DNA of 64,000 nucleotides from Vannielia litorea (GTDB lineage: Bacteria; Pseudomonadota; Alphaproteobacteria; Rhodobacterales; Rhodobacteraceae). The notes beneath the pieces were generated by a model. The model searched no databases. It worked only from the letters and a program-made list of their open reading frames with translations, and was not told the origin of the DNA. Positions 43,412 to 52,345 of the stretch are shown one piece after another. The position numbers and the translations under genes were made by a program. Positions within the stretch are counted from its first letter, which is position 1. Each line of letters opens with the position of its first letter. The stretch lies in the NCBI RefSeq assembly GCF_018424695.1, contig NZ_QTNQ01000015.1:1-64000 (forward strand). Direction: 5' to 3'.

Positions 43412-45144
43412 GTGACGCCTCCCTGGGTGGTGGCCTTGGCGATTTCGGCGTGGTTCTTGACCATCTGCTTGAGCACCTCGTCACGCGGGCCGAAGGCCTT
43501 GCGCATGCCGCCGTCGAGCACCATCAGCAGATCGCATTCCTGGATCGCGGCGGGGCGGTGGGCCATGATCAGCACCGATTTCTTCTCGGCCTTCATTGCC
43601 CGGATCGCCTTGTTCAGCGCCTCGGAGCCCTCGTTGTCGAGGTTCGAATTTGGCTCGTCGAGCACAAGGATCACCGGATCGCCATAGAGCGCACGGGCCA
43701 GGCCGATGCGCTGGATCTGCCCACCCGAGAGCCGCCCGCCCGTCGCCGCCACCGGGGTATCGTAGCCATCGGGCAGCTTGAGGATCATCTCGTGGGCGGC
43801 GGCCTTCTTGGCAGCGGCGACCACGGCCTGCGCATCCGGCTGGGCGGCCAGCCGCGCGATGTTTTCGGCGATGGTGCCATCGAAGAGGGTGACGCGCTGG
43901 GGCAGGTAGCCGACATAGCGGCCCAGCGTGTCGGGGTCATACTGATCGAGCGCGGCGCCATCGAGGCGGATGCGCCCGCCTGCGGTGTGCCAGGTGCCGG
44001 TGAGGGCTCGGGCCAGCGTGCTCTTGCCCGCGCCGGAGGGGCCGATGACGCCCATGGCCTGCCCCGGTTCGAGGCGGAAAGAGATCATCCGCAGCGAGGC
44101 CTGGCTTTCGCCCGGGGGCACCACGGTAGCCTGGCTCACATCGAGCAGGGCGCGGGGCGCGGGCAATTCGGTGCGGGGCTTTTCGGCGGGCACGGCGGAG
44201 AGCAGGCGGCCCAGCGACTTCCAGCCCTTGGAGGCACGGCTGACCATCTCCCACTGGCCGATCAGCAGCTCGATCGGCGCGAGCGCACGGCCCAACAGGA
44301 TCGAGCCTGCGATCATCGCGCCACCCGTGAGCTCGCCCTGAAGCACAAGCCAGGCCCCCAGTGCCAGCATCGCCGATTGCAGGAAGAGCCGCAGCGCCTT
44401 GGAGGTGGTGCCGAAGCCCCCTGCCCTGTCGGCGGCGGAGAGCGCCTTATCCGCCGCGCGGGTGCGGGCCGCCTGCCATCGGGCGAAGGTGGCGCCGCGC
44501 ATGCCGAGTGAGGCGATGATTTCGGACTCGCTGCGCATCTGGTCGGCCATCCGCTCGGTGCCTTCGCGCAGCGCTGCCGCCTCCATCGAGGGCCTGCGCG
44601 TGCGGCTCTGGTTGAGCAGCGCCACCGTGACCAGAAGCGCCCCGCCACCCACCGCGAGCACGCCGAGGAGCGGATGGAAAATGAAGATCGCGGCGAGAAA
44701 GAGCGGCGTCCATGGCACATCGAAGAGGGCCAGCAGCGCGGGCGAGCCCATGAAGCGCTGAACCGAGTCCAGATCGCGCAGGCCGGAGGCGGCCAGCTCG
44801 TTGCCCGGGCTCTTTCCCTCGGCGGCCAACACGGCGGCAAAGACCCGGCCTTCCATCTTGTCCTGAAACCGGGCGGCGGCCCGCGCCATGACCCGGCCCC
44901 GGGCATAATCGAGCAGGCCCATCATCAGGTAGAGGAAGGCCACCAGCACGAAGAGGGCGACAAGCGTTTCTTCGGAGCGCGAGCCGAGCACCCTGTCATA
45001 GACCTGGAGCATGAAGAGCGGGCCGGTGAGCATGAGCAGGTTGACGAAGATCGAAAAGGTGAAGGCCGAGCCGGACAGCCCGCGCGCGGTGGCACGGGCC
45101 GCCCGAAGCTCGGCAAGGCCCTTGGCCGTGTCGGACATCCGCAT
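43408..45144 (-). CDS. Type I secretion ABC exporter (permease fused to ATPase)
   Basis: 578 residues from the ATG at 45144 with AGGAG about 10 nt upstream. Six membrane helices (about 20-290) are fused to an ABC domain with Walker [10 protein letters not shown], signature LSGGQIQRI and Walker [14 protein letters not shown]. There is no N-terminal C39 peptidase domain, as in PrsD/AprD exporters of RTX proteins and proteases. It forms an operon with the HlyD-type adaptor and is divergent from mlaA. The substrate is unknown and probably encoded elsewhere. Confidence 0.92.
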   Translation of the reverse strand: MRMSDTAKGLAELRAARATARGLSGSAFTFSIFVNLLMLTGPLFMLQVYDRVLGSRSEETLVALFVLVAFLYLMMGLLDYARGRVMARAAARFQDKMEGRVFAAVLAAEGKSPGNELAASGLRDLDSVQRFMGSPALLALFDVPWTPLFLAAIFIFHPLLGVLAVGGGALLVTVALLNQSRTRRPSMEAAALREGTERMADQMRSESEIIASLGMRGATFARWQAARTRAADKALSAADRAGGFGTTSKALRLFLQSAMLALGAWLVLQGELTGGAMIAGSILLGRALAPIELLIGQWEMVSRASKGWKSLGRLLSAVPAEKPRTELPAPRALLDVSQATVVPPGESQASLRMISFRLEPGQAMGVIGPSGAGKSTLARALTGTWHTAGGRIRLDGAALDQYDPDTLGRYVGYLPQRVTLFDGTIAENIARLAAQPDAQAVVAAAKKAAAHEMILKLPDGYDTPVAATGGRLSGGQIQRIGLARALYGDPVILVLDEPNSNLDNEGSEALNKAIRAMKAEKKSVLIMAHRPAAIQECDLLMVLDGGMRKAFGPRDEVLKQMVKNHAEIAKATTQGGVT

Positions 45145-45306
45145 ATCCGCCGTTCTCCTATCCTGCCCGTTCAACGCCTTCGGGGCCTGCCACCTTCCGC
45201 CGGTTGTGACCAGAGGCTGTGGCGGCTATTCTGCCTCGAAGGCGCGGGCATAGCCTTGCCCGCCCACCATGCGCGCCAAGATACGAAGAACTGGTAGAGA
45301 ATTCCA

Positions 45307-46077
45307 TTGTTTCATAACGTCCTCTCCCGCAGCCGCGGTGCCGCCCTGATGCTCTCCCTTGCCGCGCTGGTGGCCGGGTGCAGCGCCAACACCAGCGGCG
45401 AGGCCATTCATGACCCCTACGAGGCGCAGAACCGCAAGGTGCATGCCTTCAACAAGCGGGTCGACAGCGCCCTGGGCGGTGGCAAGGGAGGCGGTGTGGG
45501 CAAGGCCATCCCGAAGCCGGTCACGCAGGGGCTTTCGAACTTCTCCAGCAACATCAGCCAGCCCAGCTACATGATGAACCACCTGTTGCAGGGCAACATG
45601 GAAAGCGCGATGCGCAACTTCTGGCGGGCCGCAGTGAATACCACCGTTGGCATCGGCGGGCTGTTCGATCCGGCGACCAAGATCGGGCTCTATGACGATT
45701 CGACCGATTTCGGCGTGACGCTGGCCAAGGCGGGTATTCAGGAGGGGGCCTATCTTGAGCTGCCCATCCTCGGCCCCTCGACCGAGCGTGACGTGGCGGG
45801 CAAGATCTTCGATGTGCTGCTGAACCCGCTTCAGGGCGTGATCAAGGCCGAAGATCAGAGGAAAATTACCGTCATCAAGGTGATGTCACGCGCCGGTGAT
45901 CGGGCAAAGTATTCGGAAACCGTCGATTCTGTTCTATATGACAGTGCAGACAGCTACGCGCAGTCGCGGATCATCTACCTGCAGAACCGCAGGGGACAGA
46001 CCGGAGACACGGCGGCGGCAGAGGCAGAGGCAGACGAGGTTTACGACTCCTATGAAGATTTTTACGGCGGGCAATGA
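45307..46077 (+). CDS. mlaA: MlaA (VacJ) family outer-membrane lipoprotein
   Basis: 256 residues from a TTG start; the next ATG (45349) would leave too short a signal. The lipobox is LVAGC with Cys25. The mature domain has the MlaA features DPYEAQNRKVHAFNKRVD, an amphipathic helix region, and FWRAAVNTTVGIGGLFDPA. It removes mislocalised phospholipids from the outer leaflet together with OmpC-type porins and passes them to MlaC. An MlaC-like gene overlaps its 3' end by 26 bp, so the two are coupled. Confidence 0.92.
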   Translation: MFHNVLSRSRGAALMLSLAALVAGCSANTSGEAIHDPYEAQNRKVHAFNKRVDSALGGGKGGGVGKAIPKPVTQGLSNFSSNISQPSYMMNHLLQGNMESAMRNFWRAAVNTTVGIGGLFDPATKIGLYDDSTDFGVTLAKAGIQEGAYLELPILGPSTERDVAGKIFDVLLNPLQGVIKAEDQRKITVIKVMSRAGDRAKYSETVDSVLYDSADSYAQSRIIYLQNRRGQTGDTAAAEAEADEVYDSYEDFYGGQ

Positions 46078-46681
46078 CACCGGCACCCTGACCCGGCGCG
46101 GGCTTCTGACCGGCGCCGCGGCGCTCACGGCCTCTGCGGTGGCGCTGCCCCGCGGTGCGCTGGCGCTTTCGGCGGGCGCATCGCAGCAGCTTGTGACGGC
46201 GGCGGTGAACGACATCAACAAGGTGATCGCATCCGGCAAGTCCGAACGGTCGATGTATGGCGATTTCCAGCGCATCTTTGTGCGCTACTCGGACCTCAAC
46301 TATATTTCGTTCTACTCGCTCGGTTCCGCCGCGCGGGGCGCATCTCGGGCGCAGATGCAGGCCTATACACAGGCGTTCTCCAGCTACATCGCCCGCAAAT
46401 ACGGCAAGCGCTTCCGCGAGTTCATCGGGGGCCGGATCGAGGTGAAGGGCGCCCGTGCGGTGAAGAGCTGGATCGAGGTGGATACCATGGCGATCCTGCG
46501 GGGCAGCGCGCCGTTCGACGTGACCTTCTTCGTCAGCGACAAGAGCGGCAGCCACAAGTTCTTCAACCTGTTCATCGCGGATGTGAATATGCTGCTGACC
46601 GAACGCACCGAGATCGGCGCGATGCTCGATCGGCGCGGCGGCAACATCGACGCGCTGATCCAGGATCTGAAACGCGCTTGA
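46052..46681 (+). CDS. mlaC: MlaC-like phospholipid-binding periplasmic protein
   Basis: 209 residues from the ATG at 46052, inside the 3' end of mlaA. The N-terminus carries a probable Tat signal, TRRGLLTGAAALTASAVAL. The mature part has the Tol-tolerance/MlaC fold with FVRYSDLNYISFYSLG, YTQAFSSYIARKYGKRF and a final helix ending in LIQDLKRA. It shuttles phospholipids between MlaA and the inner-membrane MlaFEDB complex; those genes are not in the window. The stop overlaps the next start as TTGA. Confidence 0.88.
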   Translation: MKIFTAGNDTGTLTRRGLLTGAAALTASAVALPRGALALSAGASQQLVTAAVNDINKVIASGKSERSMYGDFQRIFVRYSDLNYISFYSLGSAARGASRAQMQAYTQAFSSYIARKYGKRFREFIGGRIEVKGARAVKSWIEVDTMAILRGSAPFDVTFFVSDKSGSHKFFNLFIADVNMLLTERTEIGAMLDRRGGNIDALIQDLKRA

Positions 46682-47124
46682 GGGGGCTGCGGCTTCTGGC
46701 GCTAGCCCTGGTGGCCAGCGCGCCCCCGGCGATGGCGCTGGAGGTGGAGGGCCGCTATCGCGCAAGCCCCGAGGCCGATTGTGAGGCCGGCGACGGGGCG
46801 GAGGGCTTTCTGCGGATCGAGGGCGGCGTGTTTTACGGGCTCAGCGGCGAGTGCAAGATGCTGAACCCGGTGAATGTGCGCGACATGAACGCCCAGCTCT
46901 TCGACATGGAGTGCAAGGGCGCCAACCCCAACTTTCAGTGGACCGAGCGCGCGCTGTTCATGGAAGGCGCGGAGGGCGGGCTGATTCTGGCGTGGAACGG
47001 CTATGCCTTCCGCTACGAGCGTTGCCCGGTGCCCGAAGAGACAGCCCCAGAAGCCGAGACGGCCGAGGCAGATCCGGCCGCGGAAGAGGCGCAACCGGCG
47101 GCGGAGACGACCGCCACCGACTGA
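46678..47124 (+). CDS. Small secreted Cys-containing protein downstream of mlaC
   Basis: 148 residues from a TTG that shares TTGA with the mlaC stop. A signal peptide (about 1-21, ending AMALEVEG) is followed by a compact domain with four Cys residues (DCEAGD, GECKML, MECKGAN, YERCPV), enough for two disulfides, and a Glu/Ala-rich tail of about 30 residues. I do not recognise the family. Translational coupling to mlaC suggests a job in the periplasm near lipid transport, but this is inference. The gene ends 20 bp before the convergent PBP1A stop. Confidence 0.72.
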   Translation: MRGLRLLALALVASAPPAMALEVEGRYRASPEADCEAGDGAEGFLRIEGGVFYGLSGECKMLNPVNVRDMNAQLFDMECKGANPNFQWTERALFMEGAEGGLILAWNGYAFRYERCPVPEETAPEAETAEADPAAEEAQPAAETTATD

Positions 47125-47144
47125 AGTGCCTCGACTGAATCAGG

Positions 47145-49409
47145 TCAGTTGCGGCAGCCCAGAAGCCCGCAAAGCACGTTTTCCAGCACACGCTCGGCCA
47201 CGTCGCCGTTCTGGCGGCGGCGGTTCTGCCGCTCGCGGCGCTCCGCTTCGCGCTGCGCCTGACGGCGCGCGCGCTCGGCGGCGCGACGTTCGGCCTCTGT
47301 CTGCTCGCGCGCGGTTTGCTGGGGCGGCTGGGTCTGGCTCACCTGTGGCTGAGCGCGCTGGGGCACCAACATGGGCAGCTCGTTGACCGGCAGACCCTCG
47401 TTCACCCGCACCATCACCTCACGCCAGATGTCGGCAGGCAGGCCGCCGCCGGTGACGCCGGTGAGCGGGGTGTTGTCGTCATAGCCCATCCAGACGCCGA
47501 CCACATAATCGGCGGTGAAGCCCAGAAACCACGCATCCCTCGCGGAATTGGTGGTGCCCGTCTTGCCAGCGGCGGGGCGGCCGATATTGGCGCGGCGGCC
47601 GGTGCCGCGCTCGATGGTTTGGCTCATCATGTAGACGAGGTAGCGCGCGGCCTCTTCGGTAATCACCCGTTCGCCCAGCCCGCCGCCCTGCCCCATTAGC
47701 GGCTCGTCATCACCCTTCAGGCGCAACTCCAAGATGCCGTAGGGGCTGACGGAGGTGCCGCCGTTGAGGATGCCCGCATAGGCGCCTGTCATCTCCAGCA
47801 GGGAAGATTCGGAGGCCCCCAGCGCCAGCGCGGGGCCGGCGGCGAGATCGGACTCGATGCCGAAATCCTCGGCGATGTTGCGCACGTTCTCGCGGCCCAC
47901 GGCCTCCGAGACCTTCACGGCGGGGATGTTGTAGCTGTGGGCGAGCGCGTCGGTCAGCGTGACACGGCCATGAAACTTGCGGTCGTAGTTCTTGGGGCTG
48001 TAGGGGCCGGAGCCGGGGACGTTGATGGTGAGCGGCTCATCCACCACGGTAGCATTCGGCGTGTAGCCCAGATCGAGCGCGGCGGCATAGACGAAGGGCT
48101 TGAAGGACGAGCCGGTTTGCCGCTTGGCCATGGTGGCGCGGTTGAAGGCGCCGGTCACCTTGGTTTGCCGCCCGCCGACCATGGCGCGCACCGCGCCATC
48201 GGCGCTCATCACCACAACGGCGGCCTGCGCCTCGGAGCCTTCCTTCACCTTGGTGGCGAAGATCTCTTTCATCGCCTCTTCGGCGGCCTTCTGGATCCGC
48301 TGGTCGAGCGTGGTTTTCAGCACCACGTCCTCGGTGGTGTCCTTGGTCAGGAAGTCCGGGCCGGTGTCCATCACCCAGTCGGCGAAATAGCCACCCGCAC
48401 GGGCCTGCGCGGCCTGGCTCAGGGTAGCCGGGTTGTTGGTGAACTCCTCGCGCTCAGCCATTGAAATATAGCCCTGCTCCTGCATCAGCTTCAGCACGGT
48501 GGCCGCACGGGCCTGGCTACGCTCGAGGTTGGAGGTGGGGGCATAACGTGTAGGAGCGACCAGAAGGCCGGCCAGCATCGCGGCCTGCGCCGGGTTCAAG
48601 TCCTTGGCCGGGATGCCGAAGTAGCGCTGCGAGGCAGCGGCGAACCCGCGCGATGACGCGCCGAGGTAGGCGCGGTTCAGGTAGATCGCCAGCACCTCGT
48701 CCTTGGTATAGCGCGTTTCCAGCGCCATGGAGTAGATCATCTCCTTGACCTTCCGCCACAGCGTGGTTTCGCGGCAGTCGGACTCGTAGGCCGCTTCGCT
48801 CTCCCATGCCGCCTCGTCATAGGGGATGCCGAGGCAAAGCAGTTTGGCCGTTTGCTGCGTCAGGGTGGAGCCACCGTGGCCGGAGAGCGGGCCGCGCCCC
48901 TCGGAGAGGTTGATCTTGATCGCAGAGGCGATGCCGCGCGGGCTGACGCCGAAGTGGCGGTAGAAGCGCTTGTCTTCCGTCGCCACCACCGCGTTCTTGA
49001 GGTGGGGCGACACGTTTTCGACCCGGACTGGCCCGCCGTAGGTTTCGCCGCGCCAAGCGTAAACCTTGCCCTCTCGGTCGAGCATCGTCACCGAGCCGCG
49101 GGTGCGGGCATCGAGCAGGGCTGTCACATCCTCGGGGAGGGTCGTGTAGAAATAGCCGACGGCGCCGGCGACGATGAGCGCCACCACGACCCCGATCCGC
49201 CATGTCACGCCCCAGATCAGCCGCATGAAAAAGCGGGTGACCCGCGCCACCCAGCCGAGCGGGCCCTTCGGCGCAGGCCGCTTGGCGCGCGGCGCACGCT
49301 TCTTCTTCGGGGCCTTGGCCTTCTTGGGGGTCGTCGCCTTTGTTGGAGCCGCGCTTGAATAGCGCTTCTCCGCCACCAGGGGCGTCTTCTTTCGTCCGTT
49401 GCCGCTCAT
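47145..49409 (-). CDS. Bifunctional penicillin-binding protein 1A (transglycosylase/transpeptidase)
   Basis: 754 residues. A very basic N-terminal tail rich in Lys, Ala and Pro (about 1-50) precedes one membrane helix (about 70-90). The GT51 domain has catalytic Glu145 in TEDKRFYRHFG and GGSTLTQQTAKLL. The transpeptidase domain has SSFK (Ser434), SYN in SYNIPAV, and KTG (Lys616). It polymerises and cross-links peptidoglycan in the periplasm. The C-terminal tail is Gln/Arg-rich. An LpoA-like activator gene is at 35359. This is a mrcA-type protein by architecture. Confidence 0.93.
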   Translation of the reverse strand: MSGNGRKKTPLVAEKRYSSAAPTKATTPKKAKAPKKKRAPRAKRPAPKGPLGWVARVTRFFMRLIWGVTWRIGVVVALIVAGAVGYFYTTLPEDVTALLDARTRGSVTMLDREGKVYAWRGETYGGPVRVENVSPHLKNAVVATEDKRFYRHFGVSPRGIASAIKINLSEGRGPLSGHGGSTLTQQTAKLLCLGIPYDEAAWESEAAYESDCRETTLWRKVKEMIYSMALETRYTKDEVLAIYLNRAYLGASSRGFAAASQRYFGIPAKDLNPAQAAMLAGLLVAPTRYAPTSNLERSQARAATVLKLMQEQGYISMAEREEFTNNPATLSQAAQARAGGYFADWVMDTGPDFLTKDTTEDVVLKTTLDQRIQKAAEEAMKEIFATKVKEGSEAQAAVVVMSADGAVRAMVGGRQTKVTGAFNRATMAKRQTGSSFKPFVYAAALDLGYTPNATVVDEPLTINVPGSGPYSPKNYDRKFHGRVTLTDALAHSYNIPAVKVSEAVGRENVRNIAEDFGIESDLAAGPALALGASESSLLEMTGAYAGILNGGTSVSPYGILELRLKGDDEPLMGQGGGLGERVITEEAARYLVYMMSQTIERGTGRRANIGRPAAGKTGTTNSARDAWFLGFTADYVVGVWMGYDDNTPLTGVTGGGLPADIWREVMVRVNEGLPVNELPMLVPQRAQPQVSQTQPPQQTAREQTEAERRAAERARRQAQREAERRERQNRRRQNGDVAERVLENVLCGLLGCRN

Positions 49410-49527
49410 GCGCGCCTCACTCGCATTTTTCCCTGCACCATAGAGGTGGGGACCGGAAAAGGGGAGATAAGACCACGCGAGAAGCGTGATTTTTCCGCTC
49501 GCCTATTCTTTAGGCAAGTCGCCTATT

Positions 49528-49546
49528 TTGTGCAAAAATTGTGCAA
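49528..49546 (+). promoter_or_regulatory. Tandem TTGTGCAA repeats upstream of glnK
   Basis: Two copies of TTGTGCAA (49528-49535 and 49539-49546) are separated by AAA, a period of 11 bp or one helical turn, 120 bp upstream of the glnK GTG. They resemble half-sites of NtrC boxes (TGCAC/GTGCA) but do not form the usual symmetric site. NtrC control of glnK-amtB is known in proteobacteria; this assignment is tentative. Confidence 0.35.
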
Positions 49547-49665
49547 CTGCCCGCTGAATCCGCAGGCCGTGTGGGGGGCACTCGCTTGATGCGACGGGGT
49601 CAACGGGATGTGACTGACGCCGTAACCCGCCGGGGCTGCGCCTGGCACAATGGAAGGGGACACCT

Positions 49666-50004
49666 GTGAAACTCATCATTGCAGCAATCAAGCCGTTCAA
49701 GCTGGAGGAGGTCCGCGAAGCGCTGACCACCATCGGCGTGCGCGGCATGATGGTGACCGAGATCAAGGGCTTCGGCTCCCAGTCCGGCCACACCGAAATC
49801 TATCGCGGCGCGGAATACGCCGTGAACTTCGTGCCCAAGGTCAAACTGGAGATCGTCGTTTCCGCGGCCATGGCCGACCAGGTCGTCGAAACGATCCAGA
49901 CCACCGCGAAGACCGACAAGATCGGCGACGGCAAGATCTTCGTCCTGGATGTGAACCAGGCCGTGCGCGTCCGCACCGGCGAAACCAACGACGAAGCGCT
50001 TTGA
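49666..50004 (+). CDS. glnK: PII nitrogen regulatory protein (GlnK)
   Basis: 112 residues from a GTG with AAGGGG upstream. The T-loop holds Tyr51 in YRGAEYAVNFVPK, the site uridylylated by GlnD. The B-loop segment KIGDGKIFV and the C-terminal RVRTGE are intact. It binds ATP, ADP and 2-oxoglutarate and blocks AmtB when ammonium is plentiful. It lies 28 bp upstream of amtB, and this adjacency is why it is called GlnK rather than GlnB. Confidence 0.95.
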   Translation: MKLIIAAIKPFKLEEVREALTTIGVRGMMVTEIKGFGSQSGHTEIYRGAEYAVNFVPKVKLEIVVSAAMADQVVETIQTTAKTDKIGDGKIFVLDVNQAVRVRTGETNDEAL

Positions 50005-50032
50005 GCGCGGACAGATAGGGGACTCTGAAACG

Positions 50033-51397
50033 ATGCAATTCCGCAAATATATCCCGGCCGCCGCGGCCCTGACGGCAGCGATCGCGCTGCCCGTGATGGG
50101 TTTCGCGCAGGAGGCCGAAGTCGACATGACGCCGCCGAACGAGGAAATCGGCTACATCCTCACCACCTTCATGTTCCTGGTCACCGGCTTCCTGGTGTTC
50201 TGGATGGCGGCGGGCTTCTCGATGCTCGAAGCCGGCCTCGTGCGCCAGAAGAACGTGACCATGCAGCTCACCAAGAACGTGGCGCTCTTCTCGATCGCCT
50301 CGCTGGCCTACTACCTCGTCGGCTACAACCTGATGTATCCGGGCGACGGCTGGATTTCCGAGGGCTACCTCGGTGCCTTTGGCCCGGCCGTGCTTGAAGC
50401 GGTTGGCCTGATGGATGGCGAGACCCCGGTTGAGACCGACCTCACCTATGCATCCGTCGGCTCGGACTTCTTCTTCCAGCTGATGTTCTGTGCCACCACT
50501 GCTTCGATCGTCTCGGGCACGCTGGCCGAGCGCATCAAGCTTTGGCCCTTCCTGATCTTCGTGATCCTGCTGACCGCCTTCATCTACCCGATCCAGGCCT
50601 CCTGGAAATGGGGCGGTGGCTTCCTGGCGCCGGGCGCCGAGGGCGTAACCGACTTCCTCGACTTCGCCGGTTCGACGGTGGTGCACTCCACCGGTGGCTG
50701 GGCAGCGCTTGCTGGTGCGCTCATCCTCGGCCCGCGTCTTGGTAAGTACAAGGACGGCCGCGTGCATCCGATGCCCGGCTCGAACCTGACCCTCGCCACC
50801 CTGGGTACGTTCATCCTGTGGCTCGGCTGGTTCGGCTTCAACGGCGGTTCGCAGCTTTACATGGACACCGCAGGCAACGTGGCTGACATCTCCCGCATCA
50901 TGGCCAACACCAACACGGCAGCCGCCGGTGGTGCGCTCGCGGCGATGATCCTGACCCAGATCCTCTACAAGAAGGTCGATCTGACGATGGTGCTCAACGG
51001 TGCGCTCGCAGGTCTCGTCTCGATCACTGCCGAACCGCTGACCCCCGGTCTGGGCGCGGCAACGCTGATCGGTGCCGTGGGCGGTGTGATCGTGGTCTTC
51101 GCGGTGCCGTTCCTCGACAAGCTGAAGATCGACGACGTGGTGGGCGCCATCCCGGTGCACCTCTTCGCCGGTATCTGGGGCACGCTCGCCGTTTGCCTCA
51201 CCAACGGTGACGCCTCGCTGGGCGTGCAGATCAAGGCCATCGTGATCGTGGGCATCTTCGTCTTCGTGGTCAGCGGCGTGATCTGGTTCATCCTGAAGGC
51301 GATCATGGGTATCCGCGCTTCGGAGGAAGACGAGATCGCCGGTCTCGACACCACCGAGCTGGGCATGGAAGCCTATCCGGAATTCGCCAAGGGCTGA
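50033..51397 (+). CDS. amtB: Ammonium transporter AmtB
   Basis: 454 residues. An N-terminal cleavable signal (about 1-25, ending at MGFAQEAE) is followed by 11 membrane helices. The conserved blocks are FWMAAGFSMLEAGLVRQKN, FCATTASIVSG, the DFAGSTVVHSTGGWAAL stretch with the first pore His, and AIPVHLFAGIWGT with the second pore His. It conducts NH3/NH4+ across the inner membrane and is gated by GlnK. It is co-transcribed with glnK and followed by a strong terminator. Confidence 0.96.
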   Translation: MQFRKYIPAAAALTAAIALPVMGFAQEAEVDMTPPNEEIGYILTTFMFLVTGFLVFWMAAGFSMLEAGLVRQKNVTMQLTKNVALFSIASLAYYLVGYNLMYPGDGWISEGYLGAFGPAVLEAVGLMDGETPVETDLTYASVGSDFFFQLMFCATTASIVSGTLAERIKLWPFLIFVILLTAFIYPIQASWKWGGGFLAPGAEGVTDFLDFAGSTVVHSTGGWAALAGALILGPRLGKYKDGRVHPMPGSNLTLATLGTFILWLGWFGFNGGSQLYMDTAGNVADISRIMANTNTAAAGGALAAMILTQILYKKVDLTMVLNGALAGLVSITAEPLTPGLGAATLIGAVGGVIVVFAVPFLDKLKIDDVVGAIPVHLFAGIWGTLAVCLTNGDASLGVQIKAIVIVGIFVFVVSGVIWFILKAIMGIRASEEDEIAGLDTTELGMEAYPEFAKG

Positions 51398-51426
51398 CCT
51401 GCCCTTCCGGAGCCATCTGAAAACAG

Positions 51427-51455
51427 CCCCGGGCGTGAAAGCGCCCGGGGTTTTT
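51427..51455 (+). terminator. Rho-independent terminator of glnK-amtB
   Basis: CCCCGGGCG (51427-51435) pairs perfectly with CGCCCGGGG (51442-51450) across a 6-nt loop and is followed by TTTTT. Confidence 0.95.
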
Positions 51456-51509
51456 CCATTACAAGGTGCGGGCCATGATGAGGGAGAGGGTGGCGCAGGG
51501 GCGGAGCCC

Positions 51510-52253
51510 TCACGCCTCCGGGGTAACCGGCACACGGCCCTCCCCCGTCACCCGTGCCACCAAGTTGCCCTTGTCTTCGATCACCACAGCCGAGAGCGGC
51601 CCGCCGTAGGCCGCTCCGCTGTCGATGTTGAGACGGCTGCCATAGTGGGTGACCGCCTTGACCGGGGTGTGCCCGTGGACAACAAGCACGCCGTGATCCC
51701 GGGTATCGAAGAGAAAAGCCTCGCGGATCCAGACGAGATCCTCCTCGACCTGTGCGGAAAGGTCCACGCCGGGCCGGATGCCTGCATGGGCGAAGAAGAG
51801 ACCGGGCGCGCGCCAATGGTCGGGCAGGCCCTCCAGAAAGGCCTGGTGCGCGGCAGGCACCGCCACCCGCGCGGCGCGCTCGAGATCCGGCGTGTCACGG
51901 TAGCGGGTGCCCTCGATGCCATAGGATGCGAGGGTCGTGCGGCCCCCGATGCGGCTGTCGAACCAGTGCAGGTCAGGGCGCAGCGGATCGCTCTCAGACG
52001 GGTCGCGCAGGAAATGCGCCATCAGCCTGTCGTGATTGCCCTTAAGGACGATGAAGGGCTGGCCCTCGGCCACCCGCGCCAGCAGCCAGGCGATGACACC
52101 GGCAGAGTCGGGGCCGCGATCCACCAGATCGCCGATGTGAACGACGGGCGCGTCAGGGTCGCCCACCCGCGCCTTGTCGGCTGCGATGTGTTGGTGGACG
52201 GCCTCGAGCTGGTCGAGGTGACCGTGGATATCTCCGATGGCATAGACCCGCAT
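51510..52253 (-). CDS. Calcineurin-like metallophosphoesterase, paralogue 1
   Basis: 247 residues from the ATG at 52253 (a longer start at 52307 would add a non-conserved tail). The metal motifs of the family are all present: GDIHGH, GDLVDRG, GNHD, and HGHTP near the C-terminus. It resembles PrpA/ApaH-type serine/threonine or dinucleotide phosphatases. It is a close paralogue of the gene at 52346-53101. Possible substrates include phosphoproteins and diadenosine tetraphosphate. It is separated from the upstream copy by 92 bp. Confidence 0.9.
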   Translation of the reverse strand: MRVYAIGDIHGHLDQLEAVHQHIAADKARVGDPDAPVVHIGDLVDRGPDSAGVIAWLLARVAEGQPFIVLKGNHDRLMAHFLRDPSESDPLRPDLHWFDSRIGGRTTLASYGIEGTRYRDTPDLERAARVAVPAAHQAFLEGLPDHWRAPGLFFAHAGIRPGVDLSAQVEEDLVWIREAFLFDTRDHGVLVVHGHTPVKAVTHYGSRLNIDSGAAYGGPLSAVVIEDKGNLVARVTGEGRVPVTPEA

Positions 52254-52345
52254 GGCGCTCCGCCTGCCGAGGTGCCCGGGGCAGCTGCCCCTTTGGCGAT
52301 GCAGCAAGCCTAGCGCAGGTGTCTCCTCCGCGAAAGCGGCGCGGC

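Noticed and set aside
47130..47150. FNR-like box near TGAATCAGGTCA between convergent genes
   Set aside because: It lacks the TTGA left half-site and is not upstream of any gene start.
49560..49660. Sigma-54 promoter upstream of glnK
   Set aside because: GGGCAC at about 49578 and TGGCAC at 49652 were considered. Neither has the GC of the -12 element at the right spacing.
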